64,000 bases of DNA, from NCBI GenBank assembly GCA_964625855.1, contig CAZVFC010000018.1:1-64000 (forward strand), read 5' to 3'. Under the pieces are notes generated by a model. That model saw nothing but the letters and a program-made list of their open reading frames with translations. It had not been told where the DNA came from and did not search any database. The translations under genes were made by a program, and so were the position numbers. Below are positions 54,959 through 64,000 of this stretch, piece by piece; position 1 is the stretch's first letter, and every line of letters begins with the position of its first letter. Source of the stretch: JAPLUA01 sp964625855 (GTDB lineage Bacteria; Verrucomicrobiota; Verrucomicrobiia; Limisphaerales; UBA8199).

Positions 54959-55252
54959 TTAATCAAGGATGGCCAGGAGGTCGTCCGAGTTGAGCAACTT
55001 GAACTCCTTGCCGTCGAGCTTGATTTCCGTGCCGCCATACTTGCTCACCAGCACGCGGTCGCCGACCTTGACTTCAAACGGGACTTTCTTGCCATTGTCG
55101 TCGGTCTTGCCCGTGCCCAGCGCGCGGACGATGCCTTCTTGCGGTTTTTCCTTGGCGGTATCAGGGATAATGATTCCGCCCTTCTTTACTTCTTTCTCCT
55201 CGACGGGTTCAACCAGAACCCGGTCGCCGAGAGGTTTTACGTTTAATGCCAT
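54959..55252 (-). CDS. groS: Co-chaperonin GroES (10 kDa)
   Basis: The 97-residue lid protein of the GroEL cage. KPLGDRVLVEPVEEKEVKKG, then GIIIPDTAKEKPQEGIVRAL (mobile loop) and VLVSKYGGTEIKLDGKEF match GroES throughout. It begins the groES-groEL operon, 71 nt downstream of dnaK on the same strand, so read-through from dnaK is possible. Confidence 0.98.
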   Translation of the reverse strand: MALNVKPLGDRVLVEPVEEKEVKKGGIIIPDTAKEKPQEGIVRALGTGKTDDNGKKVPFEVKVGDRVLVSKYGGTEIKLDGKEFKLLNSDDLLAILD

Positions 55253-55323
55253 AGTTTGTTTGTTTGCTTGTTTTGTGATTATTGCGTCGAATCAAAATCC
55301 CGCCGCACCCGCTGCGGGAAAAT

Positions 55324-57270
55324 CTACTTCTTGTCGTCCACGACCTCCGCGTCAATGATCGGCCCTTCGTCCTTGCCGCCTTTCTTACCCTCAGCTTTGG
55401 CCTCGCCACCTGGCTCCGATCCCGGCTGGCCCTGCGCCTTGCTGGCGCGCGCCTTCTCCGCCGCCGCCTTGTAGAGCTCGGCCGAGACCCCCTGCCAGGC
55501 CTCGTTCAGCTTCTCACTGGCCGAGCGGATGGCTGAAATCTCCCCGGCCTTCAAAGCATCCTTCACCTCTTTGATGGCTTCCTCGATCTTGCTCTTGTCG
55601 TTGCCGGAGATCTTGTCGGCATTCTCCTTGAGCATCTTCTCGGAACGATAGACCGCGTTGTCCGCTTCGTTGCGCTGTTCGATCTCTTCGCGGCGCTTCT
55701 TATCGTCCTCAGCGTGGGACTCCGCGTCCTTGCGCATCCGTTCGATCTCATCCTTGCTCAGACCGCTGCTGGCGGTGATCGTGATCTTCTGTTCTTTGCC
55801 CGTGCCCAAGTCTTTGGCGCTGACGTGCAGGATGCCATTGGCATCAATATCAAAAGTGACCTCGATCTGCGGCATGCCGCGCGGCGCGGGCGGAATGTCG
55901 GTCAGGTGGAACTTGCCGATGGTCTTATTGTCGCGCGCCAGTTGCCGTTCGCCTTGCAGGACATGAATTTCCACGCCTGGCTGATTGTCCGAAGCGGTGG
56001 AGAAAATTTCCGATTTGCGCGTTGGGATCGTCGTATTGCGCTCAATCAGGCGCGTGAAGACGCCACCCAAGGTCTCAATGCCGAGGGACAGCGGCGTCAC
56101 GTCGAGCAGCAGCACATCCTTAACCTCGCCTTTAAGCACGCCGGCCTGAATCGCAGCGCCAACCGCCACGACCTCGTCCGGGTTCACACCCTGGTGCGGC
56201 GTCTTTTTCACCAAATCCCGCGCCGTGTCCACCACTTTGGGCATGCGGGTCATGCCTCCGACCAGGACTAGTTCGTCAATCTTCTCCGCGGCGATGCCTC
56301 CGTCCCGCAGGCAGTTTCTCACCGGGGTGATCGTGCGCTCGAAAAGATCGTCGCAGAGCTGCTCCATCTTGGCACGGGTCAGCTTCATGCTGATGTGCTT
56401 GGGCCCGCTGGCGTCGGCGGTAATGAACGGCAGGTTAATCTCGTAAACCTGCGAACTGGAAAGGGCGATCTTGGCCTTCTCCGATTCCTCTTTGATGCGC
56501 TGGAGCGCGTCGGCCTGCTTGCGCAGGTCCATGCCGTACTCCTTCTTGAATTCATCCAGAATCCAATCCATGATCCGACCGTCCCAGTCGTCGCCCCCCA
56601 GGTGCGTGTCACCGTTGGTGGCCTTGACCTCGAAGACGCCATCGCCGATTTCCAGCACCGAAATATCGAACGTGCCGCCGCCCAGGTCGTAAACCGCAAT
56701 CTTCTCGTCCTTCTTCTTGTCCAGACCGTAGGCCAATGAAGCCGCGGTTGGCTCGTTGATAATCCGCAGCACCTCCAGGCCCGCAATGCGCCCGGCGTCC
56801 TTCGTGGCCTGCCGCTGCGAGTCATTGAAGTAGGCGGGCACGGTGATCACCGCCTGCGTAATCTTCTCGCCTAAGCGCATCTCGGCATCAGCCTTGAGCT
56901 TGCCCAATATCATCGCCGAGATCTCAGCCGGAGTGAATTGTTTGGACTTACCTTCAACCTCAACCTCCACCGCCACATCTCCGTTTGTGCCAGCAACGAC
57001 CTTGTAAGGCACGCGCTTCCGCTCCTCTTCCACTTCGCTATACTTGCGGCCCATGAACCTCTTGATCGAATAGACGGTGTTCTTCGAGTTGGTCACTGCC
57101 TGCCGTTTAGCCGCATCGCCCACCAACCGCTCACCGGTCTTCGTAAAGGCCACAACGGACGGGGTCACCCGACGTCCTTCGGAATTCTCGAGCACGACAG
57201 GCTCGCCGCCCTCCATCACCGCCATGCAGGAGTTTGTCGTTCCCAAATCAATGCCAATTACTTTTGCCAT
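55324..57270 (-). CDS. dnaK: Molecular chaperone DnaK (Hsp70)
   Basis: The protein has 648 residues from ATG 57270 (MAKVIGIDLGTTNSCMAVME). An upstream frame of 16 codons is not homologous. The nucleotide-binding domain has IGIDLGTTNS, VYDLGGGTFDISVLEIGDG and VLVGGMTRMPKV. The linker region precedes the substrate-binding domain (VLLLDVTPLSLGIETLGGVF). The C-terminal lid ends in DEGPIIDAEVVDDKK, an acidic EEVD-like tail typical of bacteria. Clustering of dnaK with groES-groEL is uncommon but seen in this phylum. grpE and dnaJ are not adjacent. Confidence 0.98.
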   Translation of the reverse strand: MAKVIGIDLGTTNSCMAVMEGGEPVVLENSEGRRVTPSVVAFTKTGERLVGDAAKRQAVTNSKNTVYSIKRFMGRKYSEVEEERKRVPYKVVAGTNGDVAVEVEVEGKSKQFTPAEISAMILGKLKADAEMRLGEKITQAVITVPAYFNDSQRQATKDAGRIAGLEVLRIINEPTAASLAYGLDKKKDEKIAVYDLGGGTFDISVLEIGDGVFEVKATNGDTHLGGDDWDGRIMDWILDEFKKEYGMDLRKQADALQRIKEESEKAKIALSSSQVYEINLPFITADASGPKHISMKLTRAKMEQLCDDLFERTITPVRNCLRDGGIAAEKIDELVLVGGMTRMPKVVDTARDLVKKTPHQGVNPDEVVAVGAAIQAGVLKGEVKDVLLLDVTPLSLGIETLGGVFTRLIERNTTIPTRKSEIFSTASDNQPGVEIHVLQGERQLARDNKTIGKFHLTDIPPAPRGMPQIEVTFDIDANGILHVSAKDLGTGKEQKITITASSGLSKDEIERMRKDAESHAEDDKKRREEIEQRNEADNAVYRSEKMLKENADKISGNDKSKIEEAIKEVKDALKAGEISAIRSASEKLNEAWQGVSAELYKAAAEKARASKAQGQPGSEPGGEAKAEGKKGGKDEGPIIDAEVVDDKK

Positions 57271-57765
57271 AGTCTTGGATAAAGTTATCCTCAACTCTCT
57301 AAGCAGCAGGGGTGCCATCCAGGTGAATTACAACTAAGTGACTTAAATTCAGTTACTTAAAGTATGCATGCAGGAAGCATGTGGGCTAAAAAGGTGTGCC
57401 GACTGAGCCATTGTGGCGCAGTATTATGCCCATTGGCACAGTTTAAGTGGCACAGTTTGGCAGGGACATTCACGATCCCTATCGTGGTGTCAAGACTGCC
57501 CTCCGCTGTTTGTCGAATGTAAGGGTACCGCTTCGCCGGTTCGGGTGCCTTTCAGCACCAACTGGGGCTCGCCCTTGGGGGCAAAGGAGGTCCACCACTC
57601 GCTATGGTTCGTAGTCTGATCACTTTGGTGGGCCCCTAAACATCTGGCTATCTGAAACATCCGCTTGGAGGGCATCGCGTTCGGCCGAATGGATACACTA
57701 ACCGCCCGGCGGAACACCCAGCCGCCCTCCCCAAGCGCGACCTTGGCCAAGTTCTCACTCTCGCC
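57271..57765. other. Intergenic region between dnaK and trpB
   Basis: Near-repeated units AGTGACTTAAA (57337-57347) and AGTTACTTAAA (57351-57361) lie about 70-90 nt upstream of dnaK and also form an imperfect palindrome. They are a candidate operator. A minus-strand frame at 57490-57750 shows no recognisable homology. No CIRCE palindrome (TTAGCACTC-type) is present. Confidence 0.4.
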
Positions 57766-58980
57766 TCAACTGGGCATTTGCAGGCCCGCTTTGGTGGCCA
57801 CCTGCGCGACGTCTTTGTCGCCCCGGCCAGAGAGGTTGATGATGATGAGCTGGGACTTGTCCATCCTGGGGGCAAGCCGGATGACCTCGGCGACCGCGTG
57901 GGCGCTTTCCAAAGCGGGGATGATCCCTTCGAGGCGGGCCAGCTCGTTGAAAGCCGCCAGTGCCTGGTCGTCGGTCGCATAGGTGTATTCGACGCGGTGC
58001 TGGTCGCGGAGCCAGGCGTGCTCGGGCCCGACAGCGGCGTAGTCGAGACCGGCGGAAACGCTATGCGTAAGCTGCACCTGGCCGAACTCATCCTGCAAAA
58101 GGTACGAGCGCGTGCCTTGCAAAACGCCGAGCGAGCCGCCCTGGAAACGGGCGGCATGCTTGCCGGCGGCGATGCCTTCACCGCCCGCCTCGACCCCGAT
58201 CATTCTTACCGACTCATCCGCCAGGAAAGGATAGAAGAGGCCAATGGCGTTGGAGCCGCCGCCGACACAGGCGAGAAGGAGGTCGGGAAGACGGTTCTCC
58301 TTTTCAAGAATCTGCCGCCGGGCCTCATCACCGATGACCCGCTGGAAGTTCCGCACCATGACCGGGTAAGGATGCGCGCCGTAGGCGGTGCCGAGGATAT
58401 AATGGGTGGAACGGACGTTGGTGACCCAGTCACGCATGGCCTCGTTGATCGCCTCCTTGAGGGTCTGCTGACCGGCTTTGACGGAGACGACCTCCGCGCC
58501 GAGCATCTTCATGCGGAACACGTTCAGGGCCTGTCGCTCGCAATCCACCGCGCCCATGTACACCACGCACTTGAGCCCGAACATGGCGGCGACCGTGGCG
58601 GTGGCCACGCCGTGCTGGCCGGCGCCGGTCTCAGCAATGATGCGCGTCTTGCCCATGCGCCGGGCAAGCAGGATCTGCCCCAGGCAGTTGTTGATCTTGT
58701 GCGCGCCGGTATGCAGAAGGTCTTCGCGCTTGAGGTAGATCTTCGCTCCGCCGAGCGTGCGCGTCAGGCGCTCGGCAAAATACAGGGGCGTCGGGCGGCC
58801 GCAGAATTCCTGGAGGTAATACTCCCATTCGCGGCGGAACTCCGGGTCCTGTTGCGAACGGGAGTATTCGGCCTCCAACTCCTGCAACGGGTGCATGAGG
58901 GTCTCCGGCACATAGCGGCCGCCATAGGGGCCGAAATGACCGTGCTCGTCCGGCAGGTTGCCGGGAACAATTGAACTCAT
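57766..58980 (-). CDS. trpB: Tryptophan synthase beta chain
   Basis: The 404-residue PLP enzyme condenses indole with serine. FGPYGGRYVPETLMHPLQEL opens it, KREDLLHTGAHKINNCLGQI carries the PLP lysine, ETGAGQHGVATATVAAMFGL is the conserved catalytic loop with the Glu of the TrpB mechanism, and ACVGGGSNAIGLFYPF binds the PLP phosphate. SAGLDYAAVGPEHAWL and the end INLSGRGDKDV are also diagnostic. trpA is not adjacent, so the alpha subunit must be elsewhere. Confidence 0.97.
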   Translation of the reverse strand: MSSIVPGNLPDEHGHFGPYGGRYVPETLMHPLQELEAEYSRSQQDPEFRREWEYYLQEFCGRPTPLYFAERLTRTLGGAKIYLKREDLLHTGAHKINNCLGQILLARRMGKTRIIAETGAGQHGVATATVAAMFGLKCVVYMGAVDCERQALNVFRMKMLGAEVVSVKAGQQTLKEAINEAMRDWVTNVRSTHYILGTAYGAHPYPVMVRNFQRVIGDEARRQILEKENRLPDLLLACVGGGSNAIGLFYPFLADESVRMIGVEAGGEGIAAGKHAARFQGGSLGVLQGTRSYLLQDEFGQVQLTHSVSAGLDYAAVGPEHAWLRDQHRVEYTYATDDQALAAFNELARLEGIIPALESAHAVAEVIRLAPRMDKSQLIIINLSGRGDKDVAQVATKAGLQMPS

Positions 58981-59055
58981 GGCCGGCAGGATAACTACTG
59001 GGTCCCCTGCCGTCGAGGGCGCTCTGCGCCGGAGCGATGGGCGGCTCCGGGGCGA

Positions 59056-60411
59056 TCAGAGCGGTTTGATCTGGATACTCCGGAACGCGACGGGGTCGTT
59101 GTGCCCGGCGAAACCGAAGGCGCCTCGGGTGCGGTCCTTGCCGGGGTGCGGGTGCCCCCCCATGAACTCCGTCACCGTAGAGAGATCGCAATCGAGGATG
59201 AGCGTGCCGTTCAGTTCCACCGCAATCTTATGCCCTTTGACGGTAACCTCCTGGAAATTCCACTCGCCGATTGGGCGCTGATAACCGCGGGCGGCGGCGA
59301 CCATGCCGTAGGCCGAGCCATGCGCCTGGCGCGCGTCAATCTTCTGGCCGGTGGCCTGCTCATAATTGTCGTCCAGCACCTGGAGTTCGCACATGCCTTC
59401 GTAGGCAGTGTCGCCCCGGCCGGGGTAGCGGATCGCCAGGCCGTTGTTGCCACCCGGCGGCAGCTTAAATTCCATGCGGGCCACGAAATCCGAGTATTCC
59501 TCGGTCGTATAAAGGGTGCCGCCTTGGCGGGGATGGCACTGCAAGGCGCCATCAATCACCGTGTAGGACTTGGTCGGCCCCGTCCAGCCCGTAAAATCAC
59601 GGCCGTTGAAGATCGAGCGAAAGCCGTCCTTTGCCCGCGCGGCCAGAATTCGGTTGGCCTCTTCCGCCCCGATTTCGCGGATGAAGATATTGCGCCAGCG
59701 GATTTCGCCGCCATGGGTCTGGAGTTGAATCGGACCTTTGGGCGGCACCGGCGTCTTGCGGTCGTAATAGTTCTCCATCAGCGCGTGGTCCACTACCCGC
59801 TTCGCATTCAGCCAGACACTGACGCGGGCGCCCACCATGATGACCCGGACCGTGTTCCACTCGCCGAACGGTTTGTCGGCCTTGACGAGCGGGTCTTTGC
59901 CGGGTGCGCCGGGGCTATTGTTCCAAAGCCCACCCGAGCCCTTGTCGGCGCCCAGCGGAAACTTCGCCTGCTCGGTGTAATCCCAAATCTGGACCTGCGG
60001 GCAGCCGCGCAGATAGATGCCCGAGTCGGCCTTCGGCACGGTCCTGTACTCGAGCAACAGCTCGAAGTCACCGTAGTCCTTCTCGGTCGTGGCGTAGGCG
60101 CCTTTGCCGTCATTGACTAATTCCAGGTTCTCCGTGCGCCAGTGGGCGCGCATGGTCTCGGTCCACTTGGCGATCTGCGCCTCGCGCTGGTCGGCGGGCA
60201 TTGCCATGAGCTTGCGGTGGTCAAATGTCTCGCCTCCGCGCCAGCCGGTCAGGTCATAGCCGTTAAACAGCGCCGTAAACCCCTTTGGCGGGGTTACTCC
60301 AGCCGCGTCGGACCGAAGGGCTTTGCACCCGCAGCAAGCCCCAAACCCGGCGGCCAGAAGCATCAAGGCCGGGCGCCACTGGCTCCGGCGGACATTTGGA
60401 ATCAATTGCAT
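59056..60411 (-). CDS. Tandem DUF1080 (3-keto-disaccharide hydrolase type) lipoprotein
   Basis: The 451-residue protein has a signal ending in LMLLAAGFGACCGC, a plausible lipobox. Two concanavalin-like DUF1080 domains follow: the first has GFTALFNGYDLTGWRGGETF and FELLLEYRTVPKADSGIYLR; the second has FRSIFNGRDFTGWTGPTKSY and FVARMEFKLPPGGNNGLAIR. WNTVRVIMVGARVSVWLNAK and WNFQEVTVKGHKIAVELNGT are the paired later strands. Members of DUF1080 include 3-keto-glycoside hydrolases. The divergent neighbour is a sugar-isomerase-like protein, a common partner. Confidence 0.85.
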   Translation of the reverse strand: MQLIPNVRRSQWRPALMLLAAGFGACCGCKALRSDAAGVTPPKGFTALFNGYDLTGWRGGETFDHRKLMAMPADQREAQIAKWTETMRAHWRTENLELVNDGKGAYATTEKDYGDFELLLEYRTVPKADSGIYLRGCPQVQIWDYTEQAKFPLGADKGSGGLWNNSPGAPGKDPLVKADKPFGEWNTVRVIMVGARVSVWLNAKRVVDHALMENYYDRKTPVPPKGPIQLQTHGGEIRWRNIFIREIGAEEANRILAARAKDGFRSIFNGRDFTGWTGPTKSYTVIDGALQCHPRQGGTLYTTEEYSDFVARMEFKLPPGGNNGLAIRYPGRGDTAYEGMCELQVLDDNYEQATGQKIDARQAHGSAYGMVAAARGYQRPIGEWNFQEVTVKGHKIAVELNGTLILDCDLSTVTEFMGGHPHPGKDRTRGAFGFAGHNDPVAFRSIQIKPL

Positions 60412-60539
60412 GCCCTTCTTTTCCGCATTTTGCGGCGCGCAATAAAGCTTTTTTTGCGTCTGCTCGGCCCCTCCCGGTCAAAACGACGTGCGGTCCATCA
60501 TCCAAATCCCTTGACACCGGAAGCTTGGAGGACCATTAC

Positions 60540-61511
60540 ATGCTTGTGCCAAATCAAATGAATCGCCGTCAATTCGTTGGCCGTGCCACGGCCGCAGGTC
60601 TCCTAGCCCTCCTTCCCGGTCCGCTGCTGCGAGCGGCCAGCACCCGCAAGCCGCTGCGCAAGGCGATGATCGTCAAAGAGGTCACCGAATCCGCCCTCGA
60701 GCCCTTGAAGGCGGCCGGCTTCCAAGGGGTCGAGACCAATTACGTCTGTCCCGAAGCCGAGGCTGCCGCCGGCCGGGCGGTGGCCGAGAAACTCGGGATG
60801 CACGTGCATTCGGTCTTGCGCGGCTGGATGGAGTTCAACAGCGAGGATCCCGCCAAGGTGGAGGCATCCCTGGAGAACACTCGCAAGGCCCTGCGCGCCG
60901 CCAAAGCCTACGGCGCGGACGCGATCCTGCTGGTGCCCTGCCGCATCGGCGGCATGCCCATGCCCGAGGCGTGGGACTTCGACATCGCCTTCGACCAGAA
61001 GACCGGCCACGTGACCCGTGTTGCCGCCGGCGACAACTCCCGCTACGAAGCCTACATCAAAGCTCATAACCGAGCCACGGACACCTCGCGCGCGGCCGTC
61101 GAGAAGCTCATCCCGCTGGCGGAAGAGTTGAAGGTGGTCATCGCCCTCGAGAATGTCTGGAACAACCTATGGGTCAAACCGGCGATCTATCAGCACTTCG
61201 TCGCCTCCTTCCGCAGCCCCTGGGTCAAGTCGTACTTCGACATCGGCAACCATGTGAAATACGCGCCGCCCCAGGACTGGATCAAGGCGCTCGGCCCGCT
61301 CATCGCGAGGGTGCACATTAAAGATTTCAAGCTCAACCCCGACGGCCACGGCGGCAAGTTCGTGCATCCCCGCGACGGCAGCGTTGACTGGCCGGTGGTG
61401 CGCCGGGCGCTGGACGACGCCGGCTACGACGGCTGGGCCACCATCGAGGATGGCGGCCTGGAACTCCCCGAATTCAGCCGGCGACTCGACCTGATCAACG
61501 CGGGACAATGA
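60540..61511 (+). CDS. TAT-exported sugar-phosphate isomerase/epimerase-like protein
   Basis: The 323-residue protein starts at ATG 60540, preceded by GGAGG with 7-nt spacing. MNRRQFVGRATAAGLLALLP is a twin-arginine signal. The AP-endonuclease-2 type TIM barrel shows FQGVETNYVCPEAEAAAGRA, then YGADAILLVPCRIGG, VVIALENVWNNLWVKP (metal Glu), VKSYFDIGNHVKYAPP (Asp and His), ARVHIKDFKLN and GWATIEDGGLELPEF (Glu). These residues complete a xylose-isomerase-like metal site. Together with the divergent DUF1080 gene, a role in 3-keto-sugar degradation is plausible. Confidence 0.85.
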   Translation: MLVPNQMNRRQFVGRATAAGLLALLPGPLLRAASTRKPLRKAMIVKEVTESALEPLKAAGFQGVETNYVCPEAEAAAGRAVAEKLGMHVHSVLRGWMEFNSEDPAKVEASLENTRKALRAAKAYGADAILLVPCRIGGMPMPEAWDFDIAFDQKTGHVTRVAAGDNSRYEAYIKAHNRATDTSRAAVEKLIPLAEELKVVIALENVWNNLWVKPAIYQHFVASFRSPWVKSYFDIGNHVKYAPPQDWIKALGPLIARVHIKDFKLNPDGHGGKFVHPRDGSVDWPVVRRALDDAGYDGWATIEDGGLELPEFSRRLDLINAGQ

Positions 61512-62086
61512 GACCCCGGCCCGGGGTAGGGCGCTCCCGGGGAATCAGATAAAGCCGCGGAGGCCCCCTTGCCCCCGGCTGGCCTCCAAAGGCCGCACAA
61601 CGGCCCCAAACCGGGCCAACAGGCGGCACACACCGCAGACTCACCGTATACACACCGGACACACACCGTAGATAACATTTGAACCGTCTCCAACGTAACC
61701 TATTGTTCTGCTGTATCTTACGCATGGAAAACTACCAACAAGCACCGCAACCAGGACTCCTCCCTGTCGCAGAGCAGTAACCCGTTGAGGCTTTGTTACT
61801 TAAACCGCAACTACGCGCCTCTCGGTAATACCACAGGTAGATTCTCCAAACGTGCCCTCCTCCACGGTAGATGCAGCCGCCCAGGAGGTTCGCTGCGTTG
61901 CCTTTTGGGATCGCTACAGCAAGCGGGGTCTGGTGCCGACAAAGGTCTTAATTGTGAGCCGCTGTGGTCAAATGATCGGGTTCACCTAACAGGTTCACCC
62001 GAGAGGCTGTTTCCCGTGATGACACTGCGGCCGAGGATCTCTCCCCGGCCGCGGCAAACCCTCAACGCTTTCCTGTGCGGCGCGCC
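61512..62086. other. Gene-free stretch with a short CACACCG tandem
   Basis: The sequence 61626-61675 has irregular repeats of ACACACCG/CACCGTA. No open frame with homology was found in the 575-base gap that separates the isomerase and LamG genes. No terminator with a clear T tract was seen. Confidence 0.35.
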
Positions 62087-64000
62087 CTAATAGACGGCAC
62101 GGAAGAACAGAGAAGATTCGGTCGGAACGAAGGAATGCTTCGGCGGTGTCGCCCCGCTGACTGGCGCCCAAACAGCAGACGGACCCAAAGCCGGCGAACT
62201 CATCAGCGTCCCGATTGGCCAATTCACCGTTTGACCCGCCCCGGCGGCGGTCCCAAAGTCGTACCGCAGCACGAGCGCGGAGGCATCCACCAACGCGTCG
62301 CTCGCGTAGACTTGTCCGATTTCGGTTTCCGTCAGCACGCGATTATACACCCGGACATCGTCCATTAGTCCGTCGAAGCGCTTCCAATACGTGTCGTGGG
62401 AACGGCCCAATTCGATCGGCTGAGCCGTGGGCCAGGACCAAGCGTTGGTGACCGTGACGCTGGCCGACCACGCCCCGTCAAGGTAAACGGTGATGGCGTC
62501 ATTGACGGCCTGGCCATAGGTCACCGCCACATGGTGCCAGTTGCCGTCGGGCAAGTATCCGGTGGCAAACGAGTTCGCCGCATTACCCTGGCCTTGCCAG
62601 AAGATGGCGCCCGCGTCATTCAACGCGATCACGGTGCCGGTTGTGGTGCGGCGGTCGAATAGAATTGCGCCCTCGGACCCCGGCTCCGGGATCGGGGCAC
62701 TGGCCAGCATCCAGAAGCAAATAGTCCCGCTGACGGAGTCGAAGTCCGTGCTGGCGGGAACGGCAATCTGGCTGCCGGTCGCGGCGAAGAACTGCTCGAC
62801 CCCGGTGCGTGTCACCGGCGTCGGCGCGAAATCAGTGTAGGAATCGCGCCAGGTGGCCCCCGCATTCCGGCCGTGGTGTAGCGTTCCGGAAGGCTTGCTA
62901 TCCTCGATGAGGCCGCCGGGAGTCAAGGCGAGCTTGAACTCGAGAGCAGTCGCGTTCTGGTAAAGCGCGAGCACCTCGGCTGCCGACAGCGCGCGGTTGC
63001 AGATGATCACCTCGTCAACGAGGCCGTTCCAGATGCGGTCGGTGCCGAACCCGGGATCCCGGCCGATGGAGGTGGTCCCGTCGAACCCCTCAACCGCGTG
63101 GGTTGCAGCGCGCGTGGCAGACTTGAGGCTCGTGGAGGTTCCCACATAAAGAGTGGCCTGGGCCGGCTCGATGACGGCGGCCACAAAGCACCACTCGCCG
63201 GTCGGTATTTGCAGCCCGGAATCCCAGCCCCAGGTGTCGTCTGCGTCGTTCCAGGTGTAACGGAGTTCATTGCCGTTACCGCAATGGATGCCGGCAGTGG
63301 TATTGCCGGCCCGGCTGAACACGATGCCCCGCCAACCGCCCTGGCTGCCGTCGGCATAGACCCACGCTGAGATGGTGACGGTGTTCGTGTTCAAGTTGAA
63401 GGCTGGGCAGGTGACCCAGGAATCGGCGGTGCCGTTGTAAACGGTGAGGGCGGTATTGGATGATTCGAATCCGGGGAGCGGTGGGTTGACCGGGCCAGCC
63501 GATCCGAGCGTGGCGCCGGGCGACACGGTGCCATTGAAACCGCCCCAGTAGTCATGAACCGCGCTGGAACCGAGAGGCTCATTCAGCCGGAAATAGGCGA
63601 CCGGACTTAGCCCAATCACATTCTCCTCGTAACTGCCCGCCGCGGGAGTGATCACACCCAGCGTGACCTCGTCCGAACTGGCGGAGCCGGCCACATTGGT
63701 CACAACCACATCGTAGGTCCCCGAGTCAGCCGCGGTCAGGTTGGTTAGCGCCAGGACGTTGGTGGTGGCGCCGGAGATGGGACTGCTGTTGTGGCGCCAC
63801 TGGTAGCTGAGCGGCAGCGTGCCGGTGGCGGTGACGGTGAAGGTCTTGCTGCGGCTGACGTAGCGCGTGTCGCCGACCGGCTGCACAATGATGCTGGGAG
63901 GCGTCAGTCCGGCGGCCTTGGCGTAAAGGGCATTCACTTGCTCCACCGAGAGGGCCCGATTGAACAGCACCACTTCGTCAATGAGACCGTTAAACTCGTT
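62087..64000 (-). CDS. Secreted LamG / Ig-like protein, 5-prime end beyond the window
   Basis: The frame is open to the right edge; 638 codons are visible. In order from the edge: the end of a LamG domain (NEFNGLIDEVVLFNRALSVE), an immunoglobulin-like domain (PPSIIVQPVGDTRYVSRSKT, then LSYQWRHNSSPISGATTNVL), a LamG domain (SPVAYFRLNEPLGSSAVHDY to GLVDEVIICNRALSAAEVLA), a second LamG domain (SGTICFWMLASAPIPEPGSE to FDGLMDDVRVYNRVLTETEI) and a C-terminal tail ending in SSLFFRAVY. LamG modules are typical carbohydrate-binding domains of large verrucomicrobial surface proteins. Confidence 0.85.
   Translation of the reverse strand, partial: NEFNGLIDEVVLFNRALSVEQVNALYAKAAGLTPPSIIVQPVGDTRYVSRSKTFTVTATGTLPLSYQWRHNSSPISGATTNVLALTNLTAADSGTYDVVVTNVAGSASSDEVTLGVITPAAGSYEENVIGLSPVAYFRLNEPLGSSAVHDYWGGFNGTVSPGATLGSAGPVNPPLPGFESSNTALTVYNGTADSWVTCPAFNLNTNTVTISAWVYADGSQGGWRGIVFSRAGNTTAGIHCGNGNELRYTWNDADDTWGWDSGLQIPTGEWCFVAAVIEPAQATLYVGTSTSLKSATRAATHAVEGFDGTTSIGRDPGFGTDRIWNGLVDEVIICNRALSAAEVLALYQNATALEFKLALTPGGLIEDSKPSGTLHHGRNAGATWRDSYTDFAPTPVTRTGVEQFFAATGSQIAVPASTDFDSVSGTICFWMLASAPIPEPGSEGAILFDRRTTTGTVIALNDAGAIFWQGQGNAANSFATGYLPDGNWHHVAVTYGQAVNDAITVYLDGAWSASVTVTNAWSWPTAQPIELGRSHDTYWKRFDGLMDDVRVYNRVLTETEIGQVYASDALVDASALVLRYDFGTAAGAGQTVNWPIGTLMSSPALGPSAVWAPVSGATPPKHSFVPTESSLFFRAVY

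Noticed and set aside
55295..55323. CCCGC/GCGGG stem after dnaK as a terminator
   Set aside because: Only five base pairs with a 10-nt loop and a short T run; groES follows closely, so it was not listed.
57490..57750. 86-codon minus-strand frame between dnaK and trpB
   Set aside because: No recognisable domain, no ribosome site, and composition like surrounding intergenic DNA.

Overview
The window is GC-rich chromosomal DNA from a Gram-negative bacterium. The gene content points to the phylum Verrucomicrobiota, probably a Pedosphaera/Limisphaera-type soil or sediment lineage. This is an inference from several features: an alternative complex III (ACIII) operon, secreted LamG, DUF1080, DUF6259 and GHL10-type carbohydrate proteins, large secreted kelch and beta-helix proteins whose C-termini end in FYRV/FFRA-like tails, and many palindromic intergenic repeats. 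No rRNA, tRNA or CRISPR was recognised.

Layout. 1-6600: a sulfatase remnant, a zinc-ribbon protein, an rfaE1-panB-moaC-mog run (heptose, pantothenate and molybdopterin synthesis), an NAD-dependent epimerase and a PQQ-like propeller protein. 6600-16740: housekeeping genes argC, rplM-rpsI, lspA-rluD and fabD, with a GHL10-type secreted protein, a flavin disulfide oxidoreductase and an MFS permease. 16740-20040: an accessory patch of broken genes. It holds an antitoxin whose PIN toxin is reduced to its last 43 codons, a 5-prime fragment of a DUF499 ATPase joined to a foreign 3-prime end, an ASCH gene and a LuxR-type HTH gene, with a 187-bp direct repeat flanking the toxin-antitoxin scar. 20117-29271: two very large secreted repeat proteins. 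29272-37153: a 45-bp-arm palindrome, a DUF6259 glycosidase-like protein, an ABC exporter pair and a tandem GDPD protein. 37150-40469: a two-gene ATP-citrate-lyase-like operon.

41192-52843 is the most interesting stretch: a minus-strand respiratory operon actA-B-C-D-E-F (quinol:cytochrome c oxidoreductase, ACIII), a small one-TM protein, a CcoN-like membrane protein, a CcoO-like cytochrome c and a further monoheme cytochrome c. The CcoN-like protein lacks most of the haem and copper ligands that define the family. The CcoO-like protein carries an inserted domain that reads like the C-terminal domain of ribosomal protein L7/L12. I infer that this module is not an ordinary cbb3 oxidase. It may be an electron-transfer or assembly partner of ACIII.

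53280-58980 holds groEL, groES, dnaK and trpB. 59056-64000 holds a tandem DUF1080 lipoprotein, a divergent TAT-exported sugar-phosphate isomerase-like protein and the 3-prime part of a LamG/Ig protein that runs off the right edge.
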